A stretch of 64,000 nucleotides of DNA from Epinephelus fuscoguttatus (Eukaryota > Chordata > Actinopteri > Perciformes > Serranidae), in the NCBI RefSeq assembly GCF_011397635.1, contig NC_064760.1, positions 24,997,356-25,061,355 on the forward strand. Direction: 5' to 3'. Shown one piece after another: positions 12,101 to 46,621 of this stretch (the first letter of the stretch is position 1; each line of letters opens with the position of its first letter). The translations under genes were made by a program, and so were the position numbers. The notes beneath the pieces were generated by a model. That model had not been told where the DNA came from and did no database searches. It worked only from the letters and a program-made list of their open reading frames with translations.

Positions 12101-12440
12101 TACTTTTTATAGTGATCTTCCAGCCAAGTCATTGTCAGTGATGTTTGCCAAAAATATGTTCATGTACAAAAACAGGGAGGGGAATATATTATATCTTTTT
12201 TATTTACTTTCAACCATTACTATATTGTTATGATGGTGCCCTACTTGATTCCCATTTGTTCTTAACTGAAATATAGTTACGTTTGTGTGTGTATGTGTAT
12301 ATAATATCACCATTTCATTGTGTATGGGAGTTTCTTTACAGGTGTACTATCAAATTAAGGCAAAAAAAAAAAAGCCATATAAACAAATTTTACAAGATAT
12401 AAAGATTAATAAGCATATCTGATATCTCTCTCTTTCACAG

Positions 12441-12511
12441 GGTATATATTTTCAAAGAGTGCAGTGCTGATGTGATGCTGGAGGAACAGGCTGTGGAGCA
12501 CTGAGCTTCCC
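12441..12511 (+). other. slc25a51: 5' UTR start of the slc25a51 coding exon
   Basis: A strong acceptor (CTCTCTCTTTCACAG) ends at 12440. The 71 bases before the start codon contain two upstream ATGs (see the uORF entry). An intron here is typical of this gene family, whose whole coding region lies in one exon. Confidence 0.6.
12470..12504 (+). promoter_or_regulatory. Two tiny overlapping uORFs before slc25a51
   Basis: ATG TGA at 12470-12475 is a minimal start-stop uORF. Its last base, the A at 12475, is also the first base of a second ATG, which opens a nine-codon uORF (12475-12504) ending TGA 7 nt before the main start codon. Start-stop elements can stall initiating ribosomes and lower downstream translation. 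Use in vivo is not shown. Confidence 0.5.
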
Positions 12512-13447
12512 ATGGCTGTTAGTACCATGGACTCCGAGTCAGCCCGGACACCTCAGCCTCAGGCTGCCCTCACTAAAGGAGGCCACACCCTGCTGCCTGC
12601 TGGATATCTGAGTACCAGGCTGGGCACTCAAAGGAAGCACTATGTCTGCGGCTCCATTGCAGCTTTTACAAACATATTGGTGACTTTCCCCATCCAGAAG
12701 GTGCTGTTCCGCCAGCAGCTGCATGGTGTGTTGGCCACTGAGGCGGTGCGGCAGCTCCAGAGAGATGGGCTGAGGAATCTTTACCGGGGCCTGCTGCCTC
12801 CACTACTCCAGAAGAGCACTACAGTGGCCATCATGTTCGGCCTGTATGAGGACTTCTCCAGAGTCTTACTAGACCGGGCCGGTGGCAGCGGCATACCAGA
12901 GCTGTTCACTCGAAGCTTTGCCGCAGCATTGGCAGGAACCACAGAGGCCATTCTGACGCCATTTGAGCGTGTGCAGACTCTCCTACAAGACCATCGGCAC
13001 CACGGGCGCTTCAACAACACAGGCCATACCTTCCGGACACTTCTGACTGAGTATGGTGTCAGGGAGTGTTACCGTGGTCTGGTGCCCATACTTCTCCGTA
13101 ATGGCCCTAGCAATGTGCTCTTCTTTGGGCTCCGCGGGCCCATTAAGGAGCTGCTCCCAGAAGTCAGTAGCCGGGCAGGTCACATGGCTATTGATTTCGT
13201 GTGTGGAGGATTGCTGGGGGCAGCCCTTGGCATCATGTTCTATCCATTAAACGTGGTCAAGGCACGGGCTCAGTCTCAGGTCGGTGGACCCTTCCAGCCC
13301 TGCAGGAAAGTGCTGCTAACAGTGTGGAGAGAGAGAGGTGGCAGTGTGGTATTGCTCTTCAGAGGGGCCCACCTCAACTACCACCGTTCACTCCTCTCCT
13401 GGGGGATCATCAATGCCACCTATGAGCTTCTGCTAAAGCTGTTGTAA
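12512..13447 (+). CDS. slc25a51: Mitochondrial NAD+ transporter SLC25A51 (MCART1)
   Basis: Single-exon CDS of 311 residues in the SLC25 mitochondrial carrier family; SLC25A51 brings NAD+ across the inner membrane. There are three carrier repeats of about 90 residues. Their signature positions read FPIQKVL (59-65), TPFERVQ (149-155) and YPLNVVK (244-250), the divergent PX(D/E)XX(K/R) pattern of the MCART subgroup. Segments nearly identical to human include [48 protein letters not shown] and [11 protein letters not shown]. The first ATG gives MAVSTMDSE. The second (12527, in ACCATGG context) aligns with the human start, so initiation at Met6 is possible. The extra N-terminal residues may vary between fish. 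slc25a51 and its close mammalian paralogue slc25a52 are not separable by motif; synteny and length favour slc25a51. Confidence 0.95.
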   Translation: MAVSTMDSESARTPQPQAALTKGGHTLLPAGYLSTRLGTQRKHYVCGSIAAFTNILVTFPIQKVLFRQQLHGVLATEAVRQLQRDGLRNLYRGLLPPLLQKSTTVAIMFGLYEDFSRVLLDRAGGSGIPELFTRSFAAALAGTTEAILTPFERVQTLLQDHRHHGRFNNTGHTFRTLLTEYGVRECYRGLVPILLRNGPSNVLFFGLRGPIKELLPEVSSRAGHMAIDFVCGGLLGAALGIMFYPLNVVKARAQSQVGGPFQPCRKVLLTVWRERGGSVVLLFRGAHLNYHRSLLSWGIINATYELLLKLL

Positions 13448-14060
13448 GAGGGTGGAGGTGACGGAATAGAGCTGTAGAGGGGACAAGAAAGCAGTTAAAG
13501 GGAAAAAGCTGTATGGTGTGATGGAACCAGTTTGTTGAGAAGAAAGGAAGTCATAAAGCTGATGTACTTGTTGTCTGGCACTATTTTGGGGGACACTGAA
13601 GTTTCCATGACTGAAAGACAGCAATGAAGTTGCACTTCTGACAGGGGCCAACAGTCAGTGTGAGATAACCCACCTGCCACATGCCATGACTATTAACTGT
13701 TGTTAAAGTATTAAAAAACAAGACACTCGCTTTAGCCTATACAAAACTCGTGCCAGGGTCCAATTGAAATGCCCTTGTTTGCTCTCTGTGCAAAAAAATG
13801 TTGATGGAGCAAACTGAACTCCAGCGTTTTTTTTTTCCCCTCACAGTTTCAAGCAAAGGTTATGTGACTGGATTCTTCATATGTGCTGTGTGCTGTGGTG
13901 TTTTGTAGACAACATCTGTCTGTTTGTTTGACCAAGAGCTTTTCCTCTGTGAGGCTGTATTCTGCCACTTAACTGAAACACTTTTGTACTTTTGACCAGT
14001 GAAATTTCCCAACATCTATTGTCAATGAGAGTTTAATAAATTGAGTGTTGGTCATTTTAC
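13448..14060 (+). other. slc25a51: slc25a51 3' UTR with poly(A) signal
   Basis: About 600 bases of noncoding sequence follow the stop. An AATAAA signal lies at 14035-14040, so cleavage is likely around 14055-14060. No other gene feature is seen. Confidence 0.65.
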
Positions 14061-16149
14061 TTCTCTTTCTGCTCCATCTCCAGCTATTCGGCCGACATAT
14101 TTATGAGATCAGAAGTTCTATTGTTGAAATGATATCCATGATTTATATATATGTTCTTGGAAAGACACACACAGGCTATTTTAAACAGCTTCTATTTTCA
14201 CACATGACTCATCTTTGCAGAATGGGACTTAAATGTTTTGTCAAACACTGCCTTGGATTGTTTTATGAAGAGCTACTGGCATGTGTTAGGCCTATTTGAG
14301 TTTTGAGAAGTGCCCATTTGTCAGTAAAATATACAGTTACACCCAGATCTTGTCTTGTTTTTATAATTTATTGGAAGGAAGAAATGTTAAACATCTGGTG
14401 CAACAAATAATCCTACCAGGAATGATTGCCCTTTTGTTTGAGATTGAAATTTTAACGCAGCCTTTTGCAGATTCAGAGAAAGACTTTTGATATTTATTTG
14501 AGTATGCACTATTGCTGCATTTGTTTATTTTTTTTTAGTTTATTATTATCTGTTGACTATAAAACTAAGTGCTCCTCAGTGGTTTTCTTTTTGTGAACTT
14601 AAGTTGTTTTATACATGTATTTCCCTCCCTCTACTCGCTGTTTTTATATCTTCTCTCACGCCTGCCCTCCTCTCTGTCTGTAACATCTGTTGACATAATG
14701 GGCTCAGATTTTGAGCTTGAGTAGACACTGTCACCACACAGCAGCTCTCGCTGGGTACGACAGCCCAAAGAGGAAAGGCATGCTGCTTGGACACTGAGAG
14801 AGAGACTGAACAGTAATGGTGCTGAGAGAAGACAGGGGCAGAGGGTAATGTTCAGTGGCACAAAAAGCTCAAGCTGCCATGTAAATGGATCACTTGGCCT
14901 ATTTCTCCAGTTCTTTTCATCGTGACCGTCCACAGTGGGCTGTTTCCTGGGTGTCTTTTCAGAATTTTTCTTAGGACTTTCCTTTGAAAGTAATACTTTA
15001 AATTGATGAGGACTCTCTCACTTATATTAAATTATGCTGTTTATAATTGCCACTTTTCCTGAAGCACAAGTCACCAAATCACTATGAAATGTCGAATTAA
15101 TAATTGCAACCGAATGAAATGTTTAAAATCAATCCATTAAAAATGTTGACAGTGAATAAATCTGTTATGTGGGTATTTAATGGGATAAATGTCACATTTT
15201 CTCAAAAAAAAAACCTCCATTCACAAAAACTACAACAAATGATGTTTTACTTATGCAACAGCGGCACCCATACATTATGAACTGAATTGCTTCTTTGTAT
15301 CTTATCACCACAGTGCCAGTCCTCCCTTTGACTTATACTTTATGCACCGTATTCCCTCCTTTATAATCAATCACAAACGGCATCATCATTAAAATGATTC
15401 ATTGCAGTAAAGCTGAAAAGACCTCACACTGGATCACAATGAAGAATGGAGCAAACACTCAGTAGCTTCACACCTCTATTCGCTGTTTCTGCTACGTATT
15501 CAATCAAAGAAATGGCTCTCACAGCAGCTCTACACTCTCAGACCATGTTTCTTTCTCTCTTTTTTTTTTTTACGTGTGTACAACTCTAGATTACTGTGTC
15601 AGGAAGTCAGACTGCAGATAATGATCAGATTAAGGGCAATCTGACATGAGGACTTTGGATCAGGGAGGGTTGAGCTGCTGTAGTTACAAAGCCTCTCTGC
15701 TCCCTCACTGTTTCCTTTCACCCCAACAAATGTCTGTCTGACTACTTACTGACAACTTAACTTGGGTGAAATCTTCAATTTTTACAGTCAAAAATGCATT
15801 ATTTAAGAATATATTTTAATAATAGGAATGGAAATGTTGCTCTCTAAATCAGATGGCTCTCTGTGAATAATTTAGAGACATTCCCAGCACCAAAATAGAG
15901 GAAGGGGACCCTAGTGCTACATGCATAGATAAACGCTGCCTTCGTGGAAGTATAACCACTCAATGCTGGGAAGAAAATCCCACAGTAATCCTCATTAACA
16001 GTATTAGTAGTGCAGTAATGGCACAAATAAGCTATTTATACTGCCGTTCATTCTCTCTGCTGTCTGGTAAACATTCATTGTGAGGCCAGGATGTTAAATT
16101 TAATGTCTTCTTACTTGATTCATATGCTCAATATTTAGGGAGGGAGCTT
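14061..16149. other. Intergenic stretch with no recognised gene
   Basis: AT-rich intergenic DNA between slc25a51 and the LINE relic. Reading frames are short and without family resemblance. A poly-T run at about 15560-15571 and poly-A runs near 15205 are the only low-complexity features. I see no clear repeat ends. Confidence 0.5.
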
Positions 16150-16590
16150 ACATGAATTGGAAGGTGGTACATGGAGGATCACAATCGGCTACCTCACCCT
16201 CTAAAATCATTAATATAGGTACCTCTTAAGGGTGCATTTTGTCCCCCATCTTATACACTCTATACACCAATGAATGCTTCAGCTGGTAGTTACTTTAAAT
16301 ATGCAGATGACACAGCATCTGTTCAGATACTTTTCTTGAGATGGTCATAGATGTTAGGAGGGAAAAAACAACAGTCCCCTCCTCAAAGACTAATGGGGAA
16401 GTTGTTGAGCAGGTCTCAATTTACAAATACCTTGGAGTTGAAACTGATGACCAACTAAGTTTCAAGGAATGCACAGAGATTAGGTCAAAGAAACTACAAC
16501 AGAAGCTGTTCTTTCACAGGAAATTGAATAACTACAGAGTGGAGCCGTATCCTCCAGATGTTCGACAAGTCTTTCTCTGGAGCAGTCATG
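16150..16590 (+). mobile_element. LINE (L2/CR1-like) reverse transcriptase relic, 5' part
   Basis: Translated in pieces, this stretch shows the end of a non-LTR reverse transcriptase: GCILSPILYTLYTNE, then a YADDTAS catalytic box near 16300-16320. A frame at 16341-16590 reads VEQVSIYKYLGVETDDQLSFKE and KKLQQKLFFHRKLNN, the usual sequence after the catalytic box in L2-type LINEs. There are frame breaks between the pieces (around 16270 and 16325) and no 5' region, so this is a dead, 5'-truncated copy. It resumes at about 17216 after an inserted element. Confidence 0.75.
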
Positions 16591-17215
16591 TCCAAAGTCC
16601 AGCCGGGGGCTAATTGTGGCCCGCAGACTGATAATAAACAGCCTTCAGTTTGTCTTTCAGAATACTACTCTATGATTAACAGAATATTGGTTAACCTTTT
16701 GAAACCTGAGCAAATTGGCTTGACTTGTCTCTGAAAGACATCACAGCATTTGGTTCAAGAGTCAAAGCTTTAAATACCTGAGAAAGTTGAGTAAAAGCAG
16801 CACAAGAAAAGTGATGTCTCTCCAGGTTTCAAATGGTTAATCAAGCAACTTTGTATTTTTATTTATTTATTTAATAACTTTGCATTTTTTTGGAACACCT
16901 CATGATGGCAGTGCTATCTTTGCAGACACGCACCAAGTAGGAACTAGACAGGTGGAACTAATGTGTTTTCAGACGGTACATCTATGGTAAACAAGCAAAC
17001 AAACACCAGATATTTCCTGCAGGATCACAGACATGGCCACAGCAAAGAAGTCAGAGCGAGGGCTGCTGCTTTTGGAAAGTTTTTCACTTATAGATGAAAC
17101 AATTATATTTGTGTCATATATATGTGATTTTTGTATTCTTAATAACCCATATCATGCGAGAAGCAACTGGCCCCCATGTATTTTCATATTATCCGATCTG
17201 GCCTTCATTCAAAAA
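16586..17215. mobile_element. hAT-like insertion splitting the LINE
   Basis: The LINE reading breaks after QVFLWS and resumes 600 bases later. The intervening DNA starts with GTCCAAAGTCCAGCCGGGGGCTAATTGTGGCCCGC and ends with a diverged inverse of that motif (GCGAGAAGCAACTGGCCCCC at about 17156-17175). Such CGGCCC-rich ends are common on hAT elements. A clean 8-bp target duplication is not visible, so exact limits are uncertain. A short frame begins at 17033 (ATGGCCACAGC) but has no recognisable domain before it runs into LINE sequence. Confidence 0.45.
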
Positions 17216-17625
17216 CGTTTGGACTTCCCGGTCTCTGATCTGCACCTGCAAGATCATGCCAAACTGCAGTGGATGGTCAAGACAGTGGGTAGGATCATTG
17301 GGGTCGATCAGGTGTCTGCAACACAGCTGTACAATATCATTATTCTTAGAATGGCTGATCAGATCCTCAGTGATCTTACCCATCTTCTCTATCTGATATT
17401 CCAGAGGAGTAGCAGGTCAAACAGCAGACTCTTGCAGCAGAAAATTAGAACAAGGTACAGCAAAACATTCCTGTCTACAGCAACTGGAGTACTAAATGAA
17501 GGACAGATGTGCACTTATACTCCTAAGTGTTTTGGTGTATGATGTACTTTATGTTTTTAAACGTGTATGACCACATGAATTTCCCCTTGTGGGATAACAA
17601 AGTTTGCCTGACCTGACGTGAAATT
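17216..17625 (+). mobile_element. LINE (L2/CR1-like) relic, 3' part and tail
   Basis: The frame reads HAKLQWMVKTVGRIIGVDQ, then QILSDLTHLLY and KTFLSTATGVLN, matching the last part of L2-type ORF2 (the IVKTASKIIG, ILADPTHPLH and NSFIPSAITLLN positions). After the stop, the 3' UTR contains TGAATTTCCCCTTGTGGGA followed by TAACAAAGTT, the classic end of this LINE group, at about 17575-17605. The typical SGRRYR segment is degraded. Confidence 0.75.
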
Positions 17626-17689
17626 AGCTGACAGCTGGTTCACAGACACAACCCAAACAACCAGACGTTCACGATCGTTAAGGTCAATG

Positions 17690-19727
17690 TGTAATTTATT
17701 CCCAAACAATACATTTCTTGGTACATCGACTTCATTTTACGTGGGTACGGAAAAGTGACTGCTCATGTCGAAACACAATGTCCTCTTTGAAAATGAAATG
17801 TTTTACCATACAGAAACAAAACAAGTAGGTGACAGGCACTCTTCACGCTTTGGGCCTGCTTGATGAAGTACTAGAGATGCTCCTGAGACATACGGTATGT
17901 CTTGATGTTACGATGGACACTGCTACTGGACATTACCTCCATGGCAACTGGAAGCTCTGAAATCTCGCACATGAGAACTGCCTTTTTATTTTTTACGCAC
18001 AGCCACCTCGACAAAATGTCACTCACTCATCTGTTTGGAAGATTAAATATACTACCTGTCTCCTCGCCAGCTGTCTCGAAACCCTTAAGCAGTCTTTACT
18101 TCGGTTAATCCCCTTATCATATTTGTATAAGCAACTGCTGGCTTGATTACCCTCTTGTTCGCGTAGGTGGCTCAAGTAAATTCCCCCGATCGGATGGCTC
18201 ATCAGATGAGTTGACATCATGTGTTATGGACGAACTGTTTAGTGAACACTGTACATCAGCAAACTGATCGAGCAATGTATTCCTTTTACTGACAATTCAC
18301 AGACATCAGTATAGACAGGAGTCTTTATATTGACAAATGCTAATGCCATGCAACTTTGCACAATGTTGCAATCCACAATGCAGTAAGTTTTCCCGAAACA
18401 AGACAAAAAGCCAACATTCCAAACAAAGAAAGCACCCATTATATTCAGACAAACATAATGCAGCTATTGTTGTTTTTCATGTTAGCACAAAAAAACAAAA
18501 CAAGGATACAGTATGTGGGGGGTGAGGAGTTTATGTTTGCATAGCCATAAACTAAGGTAGAGACAGAAAAGGACACAAAGATATAAATGTATATCTACAG
18601 TTTTGACCCCAGCATACAGCAGTCAGTCCATCTGTCCGTCAGTATGTTATTAATAAGGTGGTGCGTCCAAAGAGGAAACCGTAGTGGGGAACAGTTGTGG
18701 CTCAGTGTTTTAAGACTTTGGATCTTTGCTACATCTGGACATAGTTTAACAGTCACCCATGTGCCTAGTCAAAAACTTTTTTTCAACTACATAAATAAGG
18801 TCCCCTGTTATGCTTCCTGGGCCTCATCCACACATTCCCAGAAAATATATATGTAATGTCCTTTGGATGAAAACTAGATTAATGTTATAATACTGCATAC
18901 GTTTGGGTAATGGGAGTATTTCCAAGAGGCATTCACTCAGAGTCAGTCAGGACAAGGGAAAGGGTAGAAAAAACATTTTACACAAGGGTATGTGTCTCAT
19001 AAAAAGGTGCAATCTGTAACAGTCAAAAGTGCTCTCCCTGCTTTGTAATGGTATTGTTTCGTATCCCATTAACATGTGGCTGTAATTTTGAAAAACTAAA
19101 TCCTTAAAAAGGTGCACATATAAAACAAATCAGTTAATAACTGTATTTTGCAAGTGTGATAAAGTCTGTATTCTGTCAGTAAAACGTATTGTTATACTAA
19201 ACTTGAAAAATGACACTTTACAGATTACACCTTGTCGAGTGGAGAAACCTTTAAAGCAGCAATAGATAACATAATACTGTCTCAAAGAGAAGGAAAAATA
19301 AAAATTCCAGTGACATCCATAGTTGTGTTTTTTTTTCACCAGAGACCTGCACATCACAGACCATGGTGCAAATATTGTAAAAATAAATACATAAATACAT
19401 ACATGGGTAATCCATCCTTACATACATACACATATTGTATCATAAAATAAGAGAAATATAAGATAATTATAAAATTCATATGTACAAATGCATAGTCCAT
19501 ATGCGTCCAAGAAGAGGCCAAGCAATGAAGTTTCCTCTCTTCGTTCAGGGTTTTGTTTATGTGTTTTCCATGTGGGTATGTGTACTGTGGGTTAGAGTCT
19601 GTGTGCTGTGGTGTGCATGGCACTTACTGTACAAGAACACAGGGGTTACACACCAGATCACTCTGTGCTGTTTCCTCTTGTCTCACCTCTACAGTCAGTG
19701 GGTTATTAGTGGGTAAAAGTTCACAGG
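17690..19727 (-). other. frmpd1: Probable 3' UTR of frmpd1
   Basis: About 2 kb downstream of the frmpd1 stop lacks repeats and lacks genes on either strand. Candidate poly(A) signals on the minus strand lie at 17696-17701 and around 17985. The LINE relic begins just beyond the more distal one, so the 3' UTR is probably bounded there. The exact end is inferred. Confidence 0.45.
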
Positions 19728-42576
<22,849 letters not shown>

Positions 42577-43689
42577 CAGCTCCGCAGCCCCTCCAGGATT
42601 GGCTGAAAAGAGGTGGAGGGGGGTCCTTGTGATCATCAGGGCCAATCCCGATCTGGTGCGGCCACCTGTGCAGAGCAGAGCAATGCTATCAGGGAGACCT
42701 GGCTGTCAAAACCTATAAACAAGATGCATACCCACACGGCGAGTTTAAAATTAGAACGAAGCGTGAAGCGAGCAGTTATCAAGTCGGATCAGCTGTATCT
42801 GCCTTGGATTTTTAACCTATTTGTAAGCAACAGAACTATATTCCAGTTGTTGATGTTTTCAGACTGAACAGAAAAGTATGTCAAGCAAAGCAGATGTGAG
42901 TCCAGACCAGCTATGTGGTTGTGGTTTTTCAAGAGGCCCCTCCTCCGGTCCCCAAGGCTCTTTCTCTCTCCTGCTCTCTCTCTCTCTCTCTCTCTCTACT
43001 CCTCCACAGCCTCAAAAGCACATGGCGATGTGGAGACGAGGCACTCCATCTCCGTCTGGTTGTCTAAATTAAAATTTCATACCGCCTAGTTCAGTTAACA
43101 GTTCTTACTGGGCGCACTCTAAAAGCAAAGAGGACAGCCCGTGAATCCTGATGTGGTGGAGAGAGAAACGCTGCCAGGCAGACAGAGATCTCAGCCAATA
43201 ATAAAATAGGACAAGTCTTTCATATGAACATCGGGGCAGATATGGGTGAAACCTTACCCGGCCTCTGGTTTTGGGGAGAAAAACACACTTGGGGAACGCT
43301 TTGTTGTGAAAAGCCCGGCTGTTGAATTAGGAGAGACACTGAATAAACATTCTTGATGTCGTCTAAGGAAACCGCCTCATTTTGCACTTGAATGTTGATC
43401 TGTGAAGTAAACGTTCACTCCCTGGGGCTTTCATCTACAAGAGGGAGCAGAAATCAAGGAATTGATAGTCCCATCTGCGCAGCTCTTCCATCAGGTCCTG
43501 TGTCCCGCACACAGAGCTCTTTCACAAGGCCCATGTGTCCCAGTGAAAAGCCAGCAGAAGACCCAGACCCACACAAACTGCAGGGCACATGAATAATGCA
43601 TGGTGCTAATGCAGCTAGCCTCCGACCGCCTCCTTCTGCCACTTTGCCAACACAGGCAACAAGAAGAGCGGAGCACAGAAGACAGGGAG

Positions 43690-43950
43690 AGACACACAGG
43701 AAAGACGTATGGGGGTTGCAGAGGTGAGGAGGAGGGAGGGAGGGAGAGGGGAGGGGGCTCTGAGGGGCTGAGAAAAGGGGAAGGGATACAGAAAAGAGAA
43801 TTGGTCAAGGCAAAGAAAAGAGAGAAAGGACAGGATATTGCATGGGGGGAGGAAAGGGGGAGAATTTTAAAGAGGGTGAAGAGGGCAGCGGCAAAGAAAC
43901 AGGAGAGTAAAGCTGCAGGAGAAGAAAAGAAAGAACAAAAGTATCTACAC
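43690..43950. repeat. Polypurine tract with G-quadruplex potential
   Basis: About 260 bases on the plus strand are nearly all A and G. The densest part, 43731-43757, has five or more G-runs of three or more separated by one to three bases. On the minus strand, the sense strand of frmpd1, this is a long polypyrimidine tract. Long frames on both strands here are composition artefacts. Confidence 0.8.
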
Positions 43951-44217
43951 TGAGACGTAAAAGAGTCTGTCCAAAAGGAAAAATGGGGGAAAAAGAAACT
44001 GATCAATGCAGCATTTCTCCACCAAATGAGAGCACACAAAGCCCGGCAGCTGACAGTGATGTATGATTAAATAAATAAATAAAACAGCAGACCTGTAGCT
44101 TTGTTACATTTCTCATGCTGTTCTATACTTTTCCACTCCCATATGGATTCTCAAATGAAGAAGTTGTTCCCTCTTTCAAAAGATGTGACAGCTTTTTCAA
44201 ATCTTGAGTCCCTTTTC

Positions 44218-45830
44218 TACTGCTGTTATTCCGCCTTGCTGTTCTGTATAAAAGGTCGCAGAATTGGTGGACAGGTAGGAAGTAACCTTGCCACCTTGAC
44301 GTTCGTGTAAAAGGAATAGCCAGCAGGATGGGACAGGTGTGAAGATGTGATGACGTGTTATGTGTGCCACCCACCGGCCACCGCCAGGAGATTTAAAAAG
44401 CAGCTAGCAGCAGTTGAGGTGACAATGAGGTCTGGGAGCTCCTTTATTTGAGCCACTTTGTTTACTGGATTTTCAAATGGAACACCATTAACGGGATCAT
44501 TGCACTCTGTACATACAAGATAAATAAAAAAGCAATACAACAAATGAAAACAGGAGTTTACAGGCCAACTTGAACAAAAATAGTCCTTAGCCAGCTTAGC
44601 AGCCAAATTCACAAAAGGCAGGCCTCTTGCATAGATATAAGAAAATGCATTTATCTGGAACTGCATGGAAATGGAGTCACATAGGAGAAGAAGGGAGTCC
44701 ATGTTACAGAGAAATTGGTTATAGGTTCTTTGAGAGTACAGTATGTCTGATTTTTCTCCGGTTTTATGCAATTTAAAGCTGCTTGAATCCAAAGAGCAGG
44801 GGAAGGGTGTGCAGAGGATTTCCATCGGAGCAAAATTAAACGTCTCGCCAGCATACAAAGGCAATTACATCTTTTCATGTTTTAGTCAATTGCAGTGTAG
44901 GTGGAGTAACCCCAAAATAGCGCAGTAAGAGTATATGGTTCAATCCCTGCGCCAATGATTTCTGAAATTGTGTTAAAAATATCTTTCCAAAAGTTAGGCC
45001 TGGGAGCTCCTTACCCTCCAAGCACAGGATGTGATCAACCACCATATAACAGGCATGGTAAAAATTGTTGTTACTGCCATGTTATGTCATTGTTATTGTT
45101 TAGACAGCAATGTTGACGTGTCTGTTATATGTCACACTGGAGGCCGACGCTGTTGTGTTGTGTGCTTCCAGAAAGCTGGCATGCTGTCTAAAATCACACA
45201 CTGGGGTGACATGATGCCTGCCTTGTTTGGTTCCAGCTCCTTTATACTGCCTGTTCAAGGCAGGCATTTGTGTCTTATTGCGCCTCATTGTTGTTTATAA
45301 GAGGTACAACCACAGAATCGGGGGACAGAGTTGTTTTGCCTTGAGGCTGGCAGCGGAGGTAGCAACAGCCCTGAATCAGCGTCTGTGTAAAACAGGCAGC
45401 TGGCACGACAGGACAGGACAGGTGTGAAGCTGTGATGACGTGTTATGCGTGTGATCCACTGCTGGGAAATCTAAAAAGCAGCTTGCAGCAGCTAGTAGCT
45501 AACTCAAGGAAGAAGAGTTGCAAATGTGCTCAAATTGAGGAGACAATGAGGTTCAGGAGCGCCTTACCCTATGAGCAGGGAACAAGATCAACGGCCATGT
45601 AACAGGGACAGTAAATGATTAATATTTCCATGTGTTATATGTTATATGTCATACCGTGCCATTGTGCCAGTGCTACACAACACTCCTGTCACGTCTCTTG
45701 CTTCCAGAGAGCCGGCATTGTATCTTAAATCACACCTTGTTTGTTTGTGTATAAGAAAGAAAAGCTGTGATAATGAAGGGTCTTCATTGTACCTCTGTCG
45801 CTGGATCTCTGTGTAAAAAGGGCTCAAGAC
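44218..45830. repeat. Local diverged repeat copies in frmpd1 intron 1
   Basis: The block GGGACAGGTGTGAAGATGTG to ACAATGAGGTCTGGGAGCTCC at 44325-44445 recurs at about 45413-45562. The block GAGCTCCTTACCCTCCAAGC onward at 45003-45225 recurs at about 45556-45735, sharing GATCAAC, TGTTATATGTCA, GCTTCCAGA and AAATCACAC landmarks. At least two overlapping copies and one partial copy are present, spaced about 550 bp. The origin is unknown; no coding frame and no clear terminal repeats. Confidence 0.6.
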
Positions 45831-46573
45831 AGCAAAGCTGGTGTGTGTCTGCTCCTAATCTTGTTCTGAATCAATAGTAATCGTGAATCCTGTCTTCCAC
45901 TGTCCTTAAGTCCCCACACTTCCCTTATCAGCATGCAGTATAGCCTGCTCAGCCTTTCACTCTTTCTCCCTCCTTTTACCTTTTCATCTGTACACCGAGA
46001 ACATTTGTATAAAATTTGTGTAGGTAACAAAGACTGTCCATACCTCTCTGTTTCAATGTCTGTCTCATTTCTCTGAGACAGCGTCCGCCCCTCTCTGCTC
46101 ATTTGCCCACACAATATCCCTCTGTCTCGGACGAAACAGTCAGTTATTCAGTCCTGTGGCCTGGTATAAGCAGCACACATGCAGTTCATAAAAGCACTTC
46201 ACTCTCTCCTCGGGGAGTTGAGAGGTGGCACTGAGCTGGCAGCTTCTGTGCAGCCAGCTGGACAGAAAACAGCCCAATTAGCACTGCTGGGCCACAACAG
46301 GCCACTGCAGGTCAGACCAACCTGGACAGAGCCTGGTGAAGCTGCACTGGGACAAGTGTGGGAGAAAAAATGCCTGCAGATACAGCTGCTGTTGTGCTAA
46401 AAAACATTATCTGAGTTAATGGATGTGACAGTCTGACTGACAGGATGAATTTCTCAGTGACAAACTTAAATTATTGTCAATCAGCTCTCGGCACTAATAA
46501 ATGAAGACTGCGCTCAGCACTGGGGCACTCTGTTAATGCAGTTACAAACACCCAGGCTCACACCACATGCATG

Positions 46574-46576
<3 letters not shown>

Positions 46577-46605
<29 letters not shown>

Positions 46606-46621
46606 CACGCACACACACACA
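46577..46621. repeat. (CA)n microsatellite with CG interruptions
   Basis: CA dinucleotide array with three CGCACA interruptions. Another shorter CA-rich patch lies at about 46799-46831. Confidence 0.9.

Noticed and set aside
17033-17542. 169-residue frame as a host gene
   Set aside because: Its second half is the C-terminal end of an L2-like LINE and its first half is from the inserted element, so it is a chance fusion of repeat sequences.
43491-44039. 182-residue minus-strand frame and 117-residue plus-strand frame
   Set aside because: Both come from the polypurine/polypyrimidine tract. Their Ser/Phe/Leu- and Arg/Glu/Gly-rich content reflects composition and matches no family.
44995-45560. 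Long terminal repeats of a retroelement
   Set aside because: The repeat copies lack TG/CA ends, a primer-binding site or any gag or pol sequence between them, so nothing supports an LTR element.
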